Shown here: positions 1 through 11,789 of the stretch, one piece after another
Numbering within the stretch: position 1 is the stretch's first letter
Layout of the letters: each line of letters starts with the position of its first letter
DNA from: Aristolochia californica
Lineage: Eukaryota > Streptophyta > Magnoliopsida > Piperales > Aristolochiaceae
Assembly: GCA_029961685.1 (NCBI GenBank)
Contig: JARWKL010000007.1
Location: forward strand, 19,043,013 to 19,107,012
DNA length: 64,000 nt
Direction: 5' to 3'
Notes under the pieces: generated by a model
Seen by the model: the letters and a program-made list of their open reading frames with translations, nothing else
Told to the model about the DNA's origin: nothing
Databases searched by the model: none
Translations under genes and position numbers: made by a program

Positions 1-606
1 GGGCAAAATAATGGTTAGTTAGACTCGGGCAAATATCCTACCGCATGTTCACTTGAGAATTTAATGAGCATTTGTTATTCTCTTTAAAAGTTTTGGATCC
101 ATAGGTCATTTGAATCTTTAACACGTTTCTAGCACGCATAACCATTTTTAAAACATGTATAGAAAAGATCTCCTTCATGTAATATTCCAAGATATTAGTG
201 TTGGACTAGTGGAATTTCCCAAACTTGGATAACAAAACTTTTGTGTTCATTTGTGGTGTGTGAATAAATTTTCTTTATTTACTTTTTTTATTGTTTTAAA
301 TTTTTTCCATACATCAACTATAAAATTTTTATTTTGTTGTGATCTATTTGCCTTTTTTATTTACTGGATGAAGGGAGAGCGAAAAGCTCGAAGTTTTGAT
401 CTAAGAAAAATGTATACATTTAAAACGGAAATGCACAATGTACAAATGTAGAGAGAGATAATTGCAAAGAGTGTCTATAATTTTTAGGGATTGTAAACTC
501 TTTTTCGTTTTTATATCTTAGGTTTTGCAATCGTCGGGAAAAGGGGGAGGCGGGGGATTTTTAACTGAGTGTTGACTCCCAATCCAAAAGTCATTTCTTA
601 CAAAAA
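1..606 (+). repeat. Partial C monomer at left edge
   Basis: Begins about 68 bp inside a type-C unit, at gggcaaaataatgg. C markers are gactcgggcaaatatcc, the tttctagcacgcat variant, ctcgaagttttg and aaacggaaatgcac. It ends with the C-type gttgactcccaatcc, and an A unit follows as expected. Confidence 0.95.
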
Positions 607-1278
607 TGTAGCCCGTTACGCATGATAAATCCCTTTACAATCATCTATGATTAGTATGTCAGCTTTTTGCAAATGGGCAAAATAACGGCATGTTTGACTC
701 GGGTAAATATCCCACCGCAAGTTCACTTGAGAATTTAATGAGCGTTTGTTATTCTCTTTAAAAGCTTTGCATACATAGCTCATTTGCATCTTTAACATGT
801 TTCAAATATGCATATCAATTTTTAAAACATGTGTAGAAGAAATCTCTTTCTTGTAAAATTCCAAGCTATTAGGGTTAAACTAGTGGAATTTCCCAAAATT
901 GGATCACAAAACTTTTGCGTTCATTACTGTTGGGTGAATAAATTTTATTTATTTATATTTGTTATTGTTTTAAATTTTTTCCATACATCAACTATAAAAT
1001 TTCATTTGGTTGTAAGCTTTTTGCCTTTTTTGTTTTTGGGATAATGGGGGAGCGAAAACTCAATGTTTTGATTTAAGAAAAAAGTGTACATCTAAAATGG
1101 AAAAGCGCAATGCACAATTGTAGAGAGATATAATTTCAAAGAGTGTCTGTAATTTTTAGGGATCGTAAGCACTTTTTTGTTTTTATATCTAAGGTTTTGC
1201 AACTGTCGGGAAATGGGGGAGGCGGGTGATTTTTGACTGAGTGTTAACTTCCAATCCATAAGTCATTTCTTACAAAAA
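607..1278 (+). repeat. A monomer with B-type end
   Basis: The head and middle are type A (caaatgggcaaaataacgg, ccgcaagttcac, gggttaaactag). From about position 1120 the sequence switches to the B end (gatcgtaagcac, tatctaaggttttgc, gttaacttccaatcc). The B monomer is therefore skipped and a C unit follows. The switch point coincides with the left edge of the 2,692 bp duplication. Confidence 0.9.
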
Positions 1279-3812
1279 TATAGCCCGTTACGCTTGACAA
1301 ATCACTTTACAATCATCAATGATTGTTCGGTCAAATTTTTGAAAATGGGCAAAATAATGGCTTGTTTGACTCGGGCAAATATCCCACCCCATGTTCATTT
1401 GAGAATTTAATGAAATTTTTTATTCACTTTAAAAGTTTTGGATCCATAGGTCATTTGAATCTTTAACATATTTCTAGCATGCATATCCATTTTTAAAACA
1501 TGTGTCAAAAAAATCTCCTTCATGTAAAATTCCAAGATATTAGTGTTGGACTAGTGGAATTTCCCAAACTTGGATAACAAAACTTTTGTGTTCATTTGTG
1601 GAGTGTGAATAAACTTTCTTTATCTACTTTTTTTATTGTTTTAAATTTTTTTCGTACATCACCAATAAAATTTTCATTTTGTTGTGATCCATATGCCTTT
1701 TATTTTTATTTTAAGGATGAAGGGAGAGCGAAAAACTCGAAGTTTTGATTTAAGAAAAATGTGTAGATCTAAAACAGAAATTCACAATGCACAAATGTAG
1801 AGAGAGATAATTCCAAAGAGTGTCTGTGATTTTTAGGGATTGTAAGCACTTTTTCATTTTTATATCTCAAGTTTTGCAATCGTCGGGAAAAGGGGGTGGC
1901 GGGGGATTTTTAACTGAGTGTTGACTCCAAATCCAAAAGTCATTTCTTAAAAAAATATAGCACGTTACGCTTGATAAATCACTTTACAATACTCTATGAT
2001 TACTATGTCAGCTTTTTGCAAATGGGTAAAATAATGGCATATTTCACTCGGGTAAATATCCCACCGCAAGTTCACTTGAGAATTTAATGAGCGTTTGTTA
2101 TTCTCTTTAAAAGCTTTGCATCCATAGCTCATTTGCATCTTTAACATGTTTCAAACATACATATCCATTTTTAAAACATGTGTAGAAGAAATCTCTTTCT
2201 TGTAAAATTCCAAAATAATAGGGTCAAACTTGTGAAATTTCCCAAAATTGGATAACAAAACTTTTGTGTTCATTTGTGTTGGGTGAATAAATTTTCTTTA
2301 TTTATATTTGATATTTTTTTAAATTTTTTCCGTACATCAACAATAAAATTTTTATTTTGTTGTAAGCTAAAAGCCTTGTTTGTATTCGAGATGAAGGGAG
2401 ATCGAAAACACCAAGTTTTGATTTAAGAAAAAAGTGTACATCTAAAATGGAAAAGCACAATGCACAATTGTAGAGAGAGATAATTCCAAAGAGTGTCAAT
2501 ATTTTTTAGGGATTGTAAGCTCCTTTTAGTTTTTATATCTCAAGTTTTGCAATCATCGGGAAAAATGGGTGGCGGACGATTTTTAACTGACTGTTGAATT
2601 GCAATCCATAAGTCATTTCTTACAAAATATAGCCCATTACGCATGATAAGTCACTTTACAATCATCTATGATTGTTAGGTAAAATTTTTGAAAATGGGCA
2701 AAATAATGGCTTGTTAGACTCGAGTAAATATCCCACCGTACTGTCACTTGAGAATTTAATGAGCGTTTGTTATTCTCTTTAAAATCTTTGGATCCATAGG
2801 TAATTTAAATCTTTAACATGTTTCAAGCATGCATATCCTTTTTTAAAAGTTGTGTAGAAAAAATCTCCTTCATGTAAAAACAAGCTATTAGGGTTGGACT
2901 AATGGAATTTTCCAAACTTGGATACAAAAATTTTTGTGTACATTTTTGGTGTCTAAATAAATAATTTTTATTTGCATTAGTTATTGTTTTAAATTTTTTC
3001 CACTATCAACTATAAAATTTTTATTTTGTTCTGATCTTTTTGCCTTTTCTGTTTACGGGATGAAGGGTGAGCGAAAACACAAAGTTCTGATTTAGGAAAA
3101 AAGTGTACATCTAAAATGGAAATGCACAACGCACAAATATAGAGAGAGATAATTCCAAAGAGTGTCTATAATTTTTAGAGATCGTAAGAAGTTTATATTT
3201 TTATATCTAAGGTTTTGCAATCGTCGGGAAATGGGGGAGGCGGGCAATTTTTAACTAAGTGTTGACCTCCAATCCATAAGTCGTTTCTTACAAAAATATA
3301 GCCCGTTACGCATGACAAATCACTTTACAATCATCTATGATTGTTAGGTCAACTTTTTGAAAATGGGCAAAATAATGGCATGTTTGACTCGGGCAAATAT
3401 CCCACCGCACGTTCAGTTGAGAATTTAATGAGCGTTTGTTATTCTCTTTAAAAGCTATGGATCCATAGGTCATTTGAATCTTTAACATTTTTCTAGCATG
3501 CACATCCATTTTTAAAACATGTGTAGAAAAAATCTCCTTCATGTAAAATTCCATGATATTAGTGTTGGACTAGTGGCATTTCCAAAAATTGGATAACTAA
3601 ACTTTTGTGTTCATTTATTGTGTGTGAATAAATTTTCTTCATTTAATTTTTTTATTTTTTTAAATTTTTTACGTACAACAACTATAAAATTTTCATTTTG
3701 TTGTGATCTATTTGCCTTTTTTGTTTACGGGATGAAGGGAGAGCGAAAAACTCAAAATTTTGAGTGAAGAAAAATGTGTACATCTAAAACGGAAATTGAC
3801 AATGCACAAATG
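1121..3812 (+). repeat. 2,692 bp tandem duplication, copy 1
   Basis: Aligns without gaps to 3813-6504. By eye I find eight substitutions, for example catatttcac/catgtttcac, gatatttttt/gatattgttt, ccgtactgtc/ccgcactgtc, ggatccata/ggatctata and ttacgggat/ttacaggat. That is about 99.7% identity, far above the similarity of other same-type units. The unit spans end of A, C, A, B and most of C. Confidence 0.93.
1279..1955 (+). repeat. C monomer (first duplication copy)
   Basis: Type C by gggcaaatatcc, tttctagcatgc, ctcgaagttttg and the gttgactccaaatcc end. It is 677 bp long. Distinctive private variants (gaatttaatgaaattttttatt, tgtcaaaaaaatc) recur exactly in the unit at 3971. Confidence 0.93.
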
Positions 3813-3970
3813 TAGAGAGATATAATTTCAAAGAGTGTCTGTAATTTTTAGGGATCGTAAGCACTTTTTTGTTTTTATATCTAAGGTTTTGCAACTGTCG
3901 GGAAATGGGGGAGGCGGGTGATTTTTGACTGAGTGTTAACTTCCAATCCATAAGTCATTTCTTACAAAAA
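1956..3970 (+). repeat. A-B-C trimer
   Basis: A begins at 1956, B at 2628 and C at 3297 (672, 669 and 674 bp). The C unit switches near 3813 from C sequence to a B-type end (gagatataatttcaaag, gatcgtaagcac), so another C unit follows instead of A. That abnormal C-C junction marks the boundary between the two 2,692 bp copies. Confidence 0.93.
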
Positions 3971-6504
3971 TATAGCCCGTTACGCTTGACAAATCACTTT
4001 ACAATCATCAATGATTGTTCGGTCAAATTTTTGAAAATGGGCAAAATAATGGCTTGTTTGACTCGGGCAAATATCCCACCCCATGTTCATTTGAGAATTT
4101 AATGAAATTTTTTATTCACTTTAAAAGTTTTGGATCCATAGGTCATTTGAATCTTTAACATATTTCTAGCATGCATATCCATTTTTAAAACATGTGTCAA
4201 AAAAATCTCCTTCATGTAAAATTCCAAGATATTAGTGTTGGACTAGTGGAATTTCCCAAACTTGGATAACAAAACTTTTGTGTTCATTTGTGGAGTGTGA
4301 ATAAACTTTCTTTATCTACTTTTTTTATTGTTTTAAATTTTTTTCGTACATCACCAATAAAATTTTCATTTTGTTGTGATCCATATGCCTTTTATTTTTA
4401 TTTTAAGGATGAAGGGAGAGCGAAAAACTCGAAGTTTTGATTTAAGAAAAATGTGTAGATCTAAAACAGAAATTCACAATGCACAAATGTAGAGAGAGAT
4501 AATTCCAAAGAGTGTCTGTGATTTTTAGGGATTGTAAGCACTTTTTCATTTTTATATCTCAAGTTTTGCAATCGTCGGGAAAAGGGGGTGGCGGGGGATT
4601 TTTAACTGAGTGTTGACTCCAAATCCAAAAGTCATTTCTTAAAAAAATATAGCACGTTACGCTTGATAAATCACTTTACAATACTCTATGATTACTATGT
4701 CAGCTTTTTGCAAATGGGTAAAATAATGGCATGTTTCACTCGGGTAAATATCCCACCGCAAGTTCACTTGAGAATTTAATGAGCGTTTGTTATTCTCTTT
4801 AAAAGCTTTGCATCCATAGCTCATTTGCATCTTTAACATGTTTCAAACATACATATCCATTTTTAAAACATGTGTAGAAGAAATCTCTTTCTTGTAAAAT
4901 TCCAAAATAATAGGGTCAAACTTGTGAAATTTCCCAAAATTGGATAACAAAACTTTTGTGTTCATTTGTGTTGGGTGAATAAATTTTCTTTATTTATATT
5001 TGATATTGTTTTAAATTTTTTCCGTACATCAACAATAAAATTTTTATTTTGTTGTAAGCTAAAAGCCTTGTTTGTATTCGAGATGAAGGGAGATCGAAAA
5101 CACCAAGTTTTGATTTAAGAAAAAAGTGTACATCTAAAATGGAAAAGCACAATGCACAATTGTAGAGAGAGATAATTCCAAAGAGTGTCAATATTTTTTA
5201 GGGATTGTAAGCTCCTTTTAGTTTTTATATCTCAAGTTTTGCAATCATCGGGAAAAATGGGTGGCGGACGATTTTTAACTGACTGTTGAATTGCAATCCA
5301 TAAGTCATTTCTTACAAAATATAGCCCATTACGCATGATAAGTCACTTTACAATCATCTATGATTGTTAGGTAAAATTTTTGAAAATGGGCAAAATAATG
5401 GCTTGTTAGACTCGAGTAAATATCCCACCGCACTGTCACTTGAGAATTTAATGAGCGTTTGTTATTCTCTTTAAAATCTTTGGATCTATAGGTAATTTAA
5501 ATCTTTAACATGTTTCAAGCATGCATATCCTTTTTTAAAAGTTGTGTAGAAAAAATCTCCTTCATGTAAAAACAAGCTATTAGGGTTGGACTAATGGAAT
5601 TTTCCAAACTTGGATACAAAAATTTTTGTGTACATTTTTGGTGTCTAAATAAATAATTTTTATTTGCATTAGTTATTGTTTTAAATTTTTTCCACTATCA
5701 ACTATAAAATTTTTATTTTGTTCTGATCTTTTTGCCTTTTCTGTTTACGGGATGAAGGGTGAGCGAAAACACAAAGTTCTGATTTAGGAAAAAAGTGTAC
5801 ATCTAAAATGGAAATGCACAACGCACAAATATAGAGAGAGATAATTCCAAAGAGTGTCTATAATTTTTAGAGATCGTAAGAAGTTTATATTTTTATATCT
5901 AAGGTTTTGCAATCGTCGGGAAATGGGGGAGGCGGGCAATTTTTAACTAAGTGTTGACCTCCAATCCATAAGTCGTTTCTTACAAAAATATAGCCCGTTA
6001 CGCATGACAAATCACTTTACAATCATCTATTGTTGTTAGGTCAACTTTTTGAAAATGGGCAAAATAATGGCATGTTTGACTCGGGCAAATATCCCACCGC
6101 ACGTTCAGTTGAGAATTTAATGAGCGTTTGTTATTCTCTTTAAAAGCTATGGATCCATAGGTCATTTGAATCTTTAACATTTTTCTAGCATGCACATCCA
6201 TTTTTAAAACATGTGTAGAAAAAATCTCCTTCATGTAAAATTCCATGATATTAGTGTTGGACTAGTGGCATTTCCAAAAATTGGATAACTAAACTTTTGT
6301 GTTCATTTATTGTGTGTGAATAAATTTTCTTCATTTACTTTTTTTATTTTTTTAAATTTTTTACGTACAACAACTATAAAATTTTCATTTTGTTGTGATC
6401 TATTTGCCTTTTTTGTTTACAGGATGAAGGGAGAGCGAAAAACTCAAAATTTTGAGTGAAGAAAAATGTGTACATCTAAAACGGAAATTGACAATGCACA
6501 AATG
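3813..6504 (+). repeat. 2,692 bp tandem duplication, copy 2
   Basis: Second copy of 1121-3812. Identity breaks at 6513, where the first copy reads tagagagatataatttc and this one tagagagagataattcc. Both ends lie in the same short motif, gtagagaga, consistent with unequal exchange between out-of-register monomers. Confidence 0.93.
3971..4647 (+). repeat. C monomer (second duplication copy)
   Basis: Copy of the unit at 1279. It sits directly after another C unit, which breaks the normal C-to-A order and is explained by the tandem duplication. Confidence 0.93.
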
Positions 6505-6663
6505 TAGAGAGAGATAATTCCAAAGAGTGTCTGTAATTTTTAGGGATTGTAAGCACTTTTTCGTTTTTATATCTCAAGTTTTGCAATTGTCGCGAAAAGG
6601 GGGAGGCGGGGGGGTTTTTAACTAAGTGTTGACTCCCAATCCAAAAGTCATTTCTTACAAAAA
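4648..6663 (+). repeat. A-B-C trimer (duplicate of 1956-3970)
   Basis: A begins at 4648, B at 5320 and C at 5989, each exactly 2,692 bp after its partner in the preceding trimer. The C unit here keeps a normal C end beyond about 6512 and is followed by A. Confidence 0.94.
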
Positions 6664-7079
6664 TATAGCCCATTATGTATGATAAATCACTTTACAATCA
6701 TCTATGATTATTATGTCAGCTTTTTGCAAATGGGCAAAATAATGGCATGTTTGACTCGGGTAAATATCCCACCGGAAGTTCACTTGAGAATTTAATGAGC
6801 GTTTTTTTATTCTGATTAAAAGCTTTGCATCTTTAACATGTTTCAAGCATGCATATCCATTTTTAAAACATGTGTAGTAGAATTCTCTTTCTTGTAAAAT
6901 TCCAAGCTATTAGGGTTAAACTACAGAGAGATAATTATGAAGAGTGTCTGTAATTTTTAGGGATTGTAAGCTCTTTTTAGTTTTTATATCTCAGGTTTTG
7001 CAATCGTCGGGAAAAATGGCTGGCGGAAGATTTTTAACTGAGTGTTGAATTGCAATCCATAAGTCATTTCTTACAAAAA
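6664..7079 (+). repeat. Truncated A monomer, 416 bp
   Basis: Type-A head (gcaaatgggc, aagttcac). It carries two deletions. A 17 bp loss at 6824-6831 collapses the duplicated tttgcatc. A loss of about 240 bp near 6920-6924 joins gggttaaacta to cagagagataatt. The end is A type (gaattgcaatcc). Confidence 0.93.
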
Positions 7080-8426
7080 TATAGCCCGTTACACATCATA
7101 AATCACTTTACAATCATCTGTGATTGGTAGGTCAAATTTTTGAAAATGAGCAAAATAATGACTTGTTAGACTCGGATAAATATCCCACCGCACGTTCACT
7201 TGAGAATTTAATGAGCGTTTGTTAATCTCTTTAAAAGCTTTGGATCCATTGGTCATTTGAATCTTTACCATGTTTCATGCATGCATATCCATTTTTAAAC
7301 CTTGTGTAGAAAAAATCTTCTTCATGTGAAATTCTAAGCTATTAGGGTTGGACTAATGGAATTTCCCAAACTTGGATAAAAAAAACTTTTGTGTTCATTT
7401 GTGGTGTGTGAATAAATTTTATTCATTGACATTAGTTATATTTTTAAATTTTTTCCACACATCAACTATAAAATTTTTATTTTCTTGTGATCTTTTTGCC
7501 TGTTTTGTTTACGGGATGAAGTGAGAGCGAAAACTCAATGTTCTTATTTAAGAAACAGTGTACATCTAAAATGGTAAAGCACAATGCACTAATGTAGAGA
7601 GAGATAATTCCAAAGAGTGTCAGTATTTTTTAGGGGTTGTAAGCCCTTTTTTTTATATATATCTCAGGTTTTGCAATCGTAGGGAAAAGGGGGAGGCGGG
7701 GGATTTTTAACTGAGTGTTGAATTGCAATCCATAAGTCATTGCTAACAATAATATAGCTCGTTACGCATGATAAATCACTTTAAAATCATCTATGAATGT
7801 TGGGTCAACTTTTTGAATATGGGCAAAATAATGGCTCTTTTGACTTAGGCAAATATCCCACCACACGTTCCTTGAGAATTTAGTGAGCATTTGTTATTCT
7901 TTTGAAAAGCTTTGGATCCATAGGTCATTTGAATCATTAATATGTTTCAAGCATGCTTATCCATTTTTAAAACACGTGTAGAAAAAAATCGCTTTCTTGT
8001 AAAATTCCAAGCTATTAGGGTTGGACTAGTGGAATTTCCAAAACTTGGATAAAAAAAACTTTTGTGTTCATTTGTGGTGTGTGAATAAATTTTCTTTATT
8101 TACATTAGTTATTGTTTAAAATTTTTTCCACACATCAACAATAAAATTTTTATTTTGTTGTGATCTTTTTGCCTTTTTCATTTATGGGATGAAGGGAGAG
8201 CGAAAACTAAAAGTTCTGATTTTAGAAAAAAGTGTACATCTAAAATGGAAATGCACAATGCACAAATGTAGAGAGTGATAATTCAAAAGAGTGTCTGTAA
8301 TTTTTAGGGATCGTAAGCAGTTTTTCGTTTTTATATCTATGGTTTTGCAATCAAAGGGAAAACAGGGAGGCGGGGGATTTTTAACTAATTGTTGACTTCC
8401 AATCGATAAGTCATTTCTTACAAAAA
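7080..8426 (+). repeat. B monomer and C/B hybrid monomer
   Basis: The unit at 7080 is type B by gacttgttagactcgg and the cattagttat region, with a mixed end (agtgttgaattgcaatcc). The unit at 7753 starts with C-like ggcaaatatccc but carries caagcatgc, cattagttattg, gttctgat and gttgacttcc, which are B features. Confidence 0.85.
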
Positions 8427-9770
8427 TATAGCCCGATACGCATGAACAATCACTTTACAATCATTTATGTTTGTTAGATCTACTTTTTGAAAATGGGCAA
8501 AATAATGACTTGTTAGACTCGAGTAAATATCCCACCGCACCTTCACTTGAGAATTTAATGAGCGTTTGTTATTCTCTTCAAAAACTTTGGATCCATAGGT
8601 CATTTGAATCTTTAACATGTTTCAAACATGCATATCCATTTTTAAAACATGTGTAGAAAAAATCTCCTTCCTGTAAAATTCCATGCTATTAGTGTTAGAC
8701 AACTGGAATATCCAAAACTTGGATAACAAAATGTTTGTGTTCATTTGTGGTGTGTGCATAAATTTTTTTTATTGACATTAGTTATTGTTTTAAATTTTTT
8801 CCACATCAACTTTAAAAATTTTATTTTTTTGTGATCTATTTGCCTTTTTTGTTTACGGGATGAAGGGAGAGCGAAAACTCAAAGTTCTGATTTAAGAAAA
8901 AAGTGTACATCTAAAAATGAAATGCATAATGCACAAATGTAGAGGGAGATAATTCCTAAAAGTGTATGTAATTTTTTGGGATCGTAAGCACTTTTTCGTT
9001 TTTATATCTAAGGTTTTGCAATCGTCGGGAAAAGAGGGAGGCGGGGGATTTTTAACTGAATGTTGAATTCCAATCCATATGTCATTTCATACAAAAATAT
9101 AGTCCGTTACGCATGACAAATCACTTTTCAATCATCTATGATTGTTAGGTTAATTTTTTCAAAATGGGCAAAGTAATGGTTTGTTAGACTCGGGCAAATA
9201 TCCCACCGCATCTTCACTTGAGAATTTGATGAGCGTTTGTTATTCTATTTAAAAACATTGGATCCATAGGTCATCTGAATCTTTATCATGTTTCTAGCAT
9301 GCATATCCATTTTTAAAACATGTATAGAAAAAATCTCCTTCATTGAAAATTCCAAGATATTAGTGTTGGACTAGTGGAATTTCCCAAACTTGGATAACAA
9401 AACTTTTGTGTTCACTTGTGGTGTGTGAATAAATTTTCTTTATTTAATTTTTTTATTGTTTTAAATTTTTTCTGTACATCAACCATAAACATTTATTTTT
9501 TTGTGATCTATTTGCCTTTTTTATTTACTGGATGAAGGGAGAGCGAAAAACTCGAAGTTTTGATCTAAGAAAAATGTATACATCTAAAACGGAAATGCAC
9601 AATGCACAAATGTAGAGAGAGATAATTCCTAAGAGTGTCTGTAATTTTAAGGGATTTTAAGCACTTTTTCATTTTTACATCTCAGGTTTTGCAATCGTAG
9701 GGAAAAGAGGGAGGCGACTGATTTTTAACTGAGTGTTGACTCCCAATCCAAAAGTTATTTCTTACAAAAA
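8427..9770 (+). repeat. B and C monomers
   Basis: The unit at 8427 is B throughout (gacttgttagactcgag, cattagttattg, gttctgattt). The unit at 9098 is C (gggcaaatatcc, tttctagcatgc, ctcgaagttttg). No A unit precedes the B, so the trimer is incomplete. Confidence 0.88.
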
Positions 9771-11117
9771 TATAGCCCGTTACGCATGAGAAATCCCTTT
9801 ACAATCATCTATGATTAGTATGTCAACTTTTTACAAATGAGCAAAATAACGGCATGTTTGACTCGGGTAAATATCCCACCGCAAGTTCACTTGAGAATTT
9901 AATGAGCGTTCGTTATTCCCTTTAAAAGCTTTGCATACATAGCTCATTTGCATCTTTAACATGTTTCAAACATGCATATCAATTTTTAAAACATGTGTAG
10001 AAGAAATCTCTTTCATGTAAAATTCCAAGCTTTTAGGGTTAAACTAGTGGGATTTCCCAAAATTGGATCACAAAACTTTTGTGTTCATTTGTGTTGGGTG
10101 AATAAATTTTCTTTATTTATATTTGTTCTTGTTTTAAATTTTTTCCATACATCAACTATAAAATTTTCATTTTGTTGTAACCTTTTTGCCTTGTTTGTTT
10201 TCGGGATGAAGGGGGAGCGAAAACTCAAAGTTTTGATTTAAGAAAAAAGTGTACATCTAAAATGGAAAAGCACAACGCACAATTGTAGACAGATATAATT
10301 CCAAAGAGTGTCTGTATTTTTTAGGGATTGTAAGCTCTTTTTAGTTTTTATATCTCAGGTTTTGCAATCATCGGGAAAAATGGGCGGTGGAGGATTTTTA
10401 ACTGAGTGTTGAATTGCAATCCATAAGTCAATTTTTACAAAAATATAGCCTGTTACGCATGATAAATCACTTTACAATCATCTATAATTATTATGTCAGC
10501 TTTTTTCAAATGGGCAAAATAATGGCATGTTTGACTCTGGTAAATATCCCACCGCAGGTTCACTTGAGAATTTAATGAGCGTTTGTTATTCTCTTTAAAA
10601 GCTTTGCATCCATAGCTCATTTGATTCTTTAACATGTTTCAAACATGCATATCCATTTTTAAAACATGTGTAGTAGAAATCTCTTTCTTGTAAAATTCCA
10701 AGCTATTAGGGTTAAACTAGTGGAATTTCCCAAAATTGGATAACAAAGCTTTTGTGTTCATTTGTGTTGGGTGAATAAATATTTTTTATTTACATTACTT
10801 ATTGTTATTAATTTTTTCCACACATCAACTATAAAAATTTTATTTTGTTGTGATCTATTTGCCTTTTCTGTTCACGGGATGAAGGGAGAGCGAAAACTCA
10901 AAGTACTGATTTAAGCAAAAAGTGTACATCTAAAATGGAAATGCACAATGCACAAAGGTAGAGAGAGCTAATTCCAAAGAGTGTCTGTAATTTTTAGGGA
11001 TCGTAAGCACTTTTTCGTTTTTATATCAAAGGTTTTGCAATCATCAGGAAATGGGGGAGGCTGGTGTTTTTTAACTGAGTGTTGACTTCCAATCCATAAG
11101 TCATTTTGTTACAAAAA
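9771..11117 (+). repeat. A monomer and A/B hybrid monomer
   Basis: The unit at 9771 is a full A. The unit at 10444 has an A head (ttttcaaatgggc, ccgcaggttcac, catagctcatttg, gggttaaactag) and switches near 10770 to a B tail (aatattttttatttac, gccttttctgttcac, gatcgtaagcac). The order A-A/B-C is a trimer in which most of one B head was replaced by A. Confidence 0.88.
9960..9974. other. Perfect 15 bp dyad typical of A monomers (example)
   Basis: catgtttcaaacatg is a 7 bp inverted repeat around one central base, at about monomer position 190-204. Another perfect copy is at 10633-10647, and most A units carry it. B units (catgtttcaagcatg) and C units (catgtttctagcatg) have one or two mismatches. 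An acatgttt/aaaacatgt pair also brackets the next ~35 bp. Possible protein-binding site or hairpin; no function is shown. Confidence 0.6.
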
Positions 11118-11789
11118 TATAGCCCGTTACGCATGACAAATCACTTTACAATCATCTATGACTGTTAGGTCAAATTTTTGAAAAAGGGCAAAATAATGGC
11201 TTGTTTGACTGGGCAAATATCCCACCGCACGTTCATTTGAGAATTTAATGAAAGTTTTTATTCTCTTTAAAAGCTTTGGATCCATAGGTCATTAAAATCT
11301 TTATCATGTTTCTAGCATGCCTACCCATTTTTAAAACATGTGTTGAAAAAATCTCTTCCATGTAAAATTCCAAGATATTAGTGTTGGTCTAGTGGAATTT
11401 CCCAAACTTGGATAACAAAACTTTTGTGTTGGTTTGTGGAGTGTGAATAAATTTTCTTTATCTACTTTTTTTATTGTTTTAAATTTTTTCTGTACATCAC
11501 CTATAAAATTTTCATTTTGTTGTGATCTATATGCCTTTTTTGTTGACAGGATGAAAGGAGAGTGAAAAACTCGAAGTTTTGATTTAAGAAAAATGTGTAC
11601 ATCTAAAACGGAAATGTACAATGCACAAATGTAGAGAGAGATAATTCCAAAGAGTGACTGTAATTTTTAGGGATTGTAAGCACTTTTTCGTTTTTACATC
11701 TCAAGTTTTGTAATCGTCGGGAAATGGGGGAGGCAGGGGATTTTTAACTGAGTGTTGACTCCAAATCCAAAAGTCATTTCTTACCAAAA
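11118..11789 (+). repeat. C monomer
   Basis: Type C by tgtttgactgggcaaat, tttctagcatgc, ctcgaagttttg and aaacggaaatg, with the ttgactccaaatcc end variant that is also seen at 1279 and 3971. Closes the preceding A-A/B-C group. Confidence 0.92.

Noticed and set aside
101..112. Yeast-type ARS consensus matches (atttatatttg, atttacatttg)
   Set aside because: Ten-of-eleven matches are expected often in DNA this AT-rich. No independent sign of an origin.
140..160. CRISPR-like array or phage/bacterial elements
   Set aside because: The repeats are hundreds of bp, contiguous and without unique spacers. There are no bacterial genes or ribosome binding sites.
261..320. AATAAA in gtgtgaataaatttt as polyadenylation signals
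   Set aside because: Present in nearly every monomer as part of AT-rich sequence, with no upstream gene.
251..451. Plus-strand frames of about 66 codons (MWCVNKFSLF type) repeated in C-tailed monomers
   Set aside because: They recur only because the repeat recurs, cover the AT-rich middle with low-complexity F/L/I-rich translations, and are broken in other units. No gene context.
590..640. CENP-B-box-like cgtcgggaaaa motif
   Set aside because: Contains cggga but does not fit the spacing of the CENP-B box core residues.
607..1278. Internal sub-repeats within the monomer (two ~336 bp or four ~168 bp parts)
   Set aside because: Small similarities such as gtcagctttttgc/gtgagctttttgcc occur at inconsistent offsets (about 212 and 356 bp). 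I see no regular subunit.
8030..8045. NF-kB-like gggaaattcc on the minus strand (ggaatttccc)
   Set aside because: Matches the consensus, but it is a short near-palindrome, the host is probably not an animal, and there is no promoter.
10700..10725. Telomere-like ttagggtta in ctattagggttaaac
   Set aside because: A single partial copy per A monomer, never in tandem. Not a telomeric repeat.
11331..11621. Longest minus-strand frames (96 codons here; 100 codons on the plus strand at 52646)
   Set aside because: Chance extensions through monomers that lost a stop. Neighbouring copies of the same segment are closed and there is no recognisable domain.
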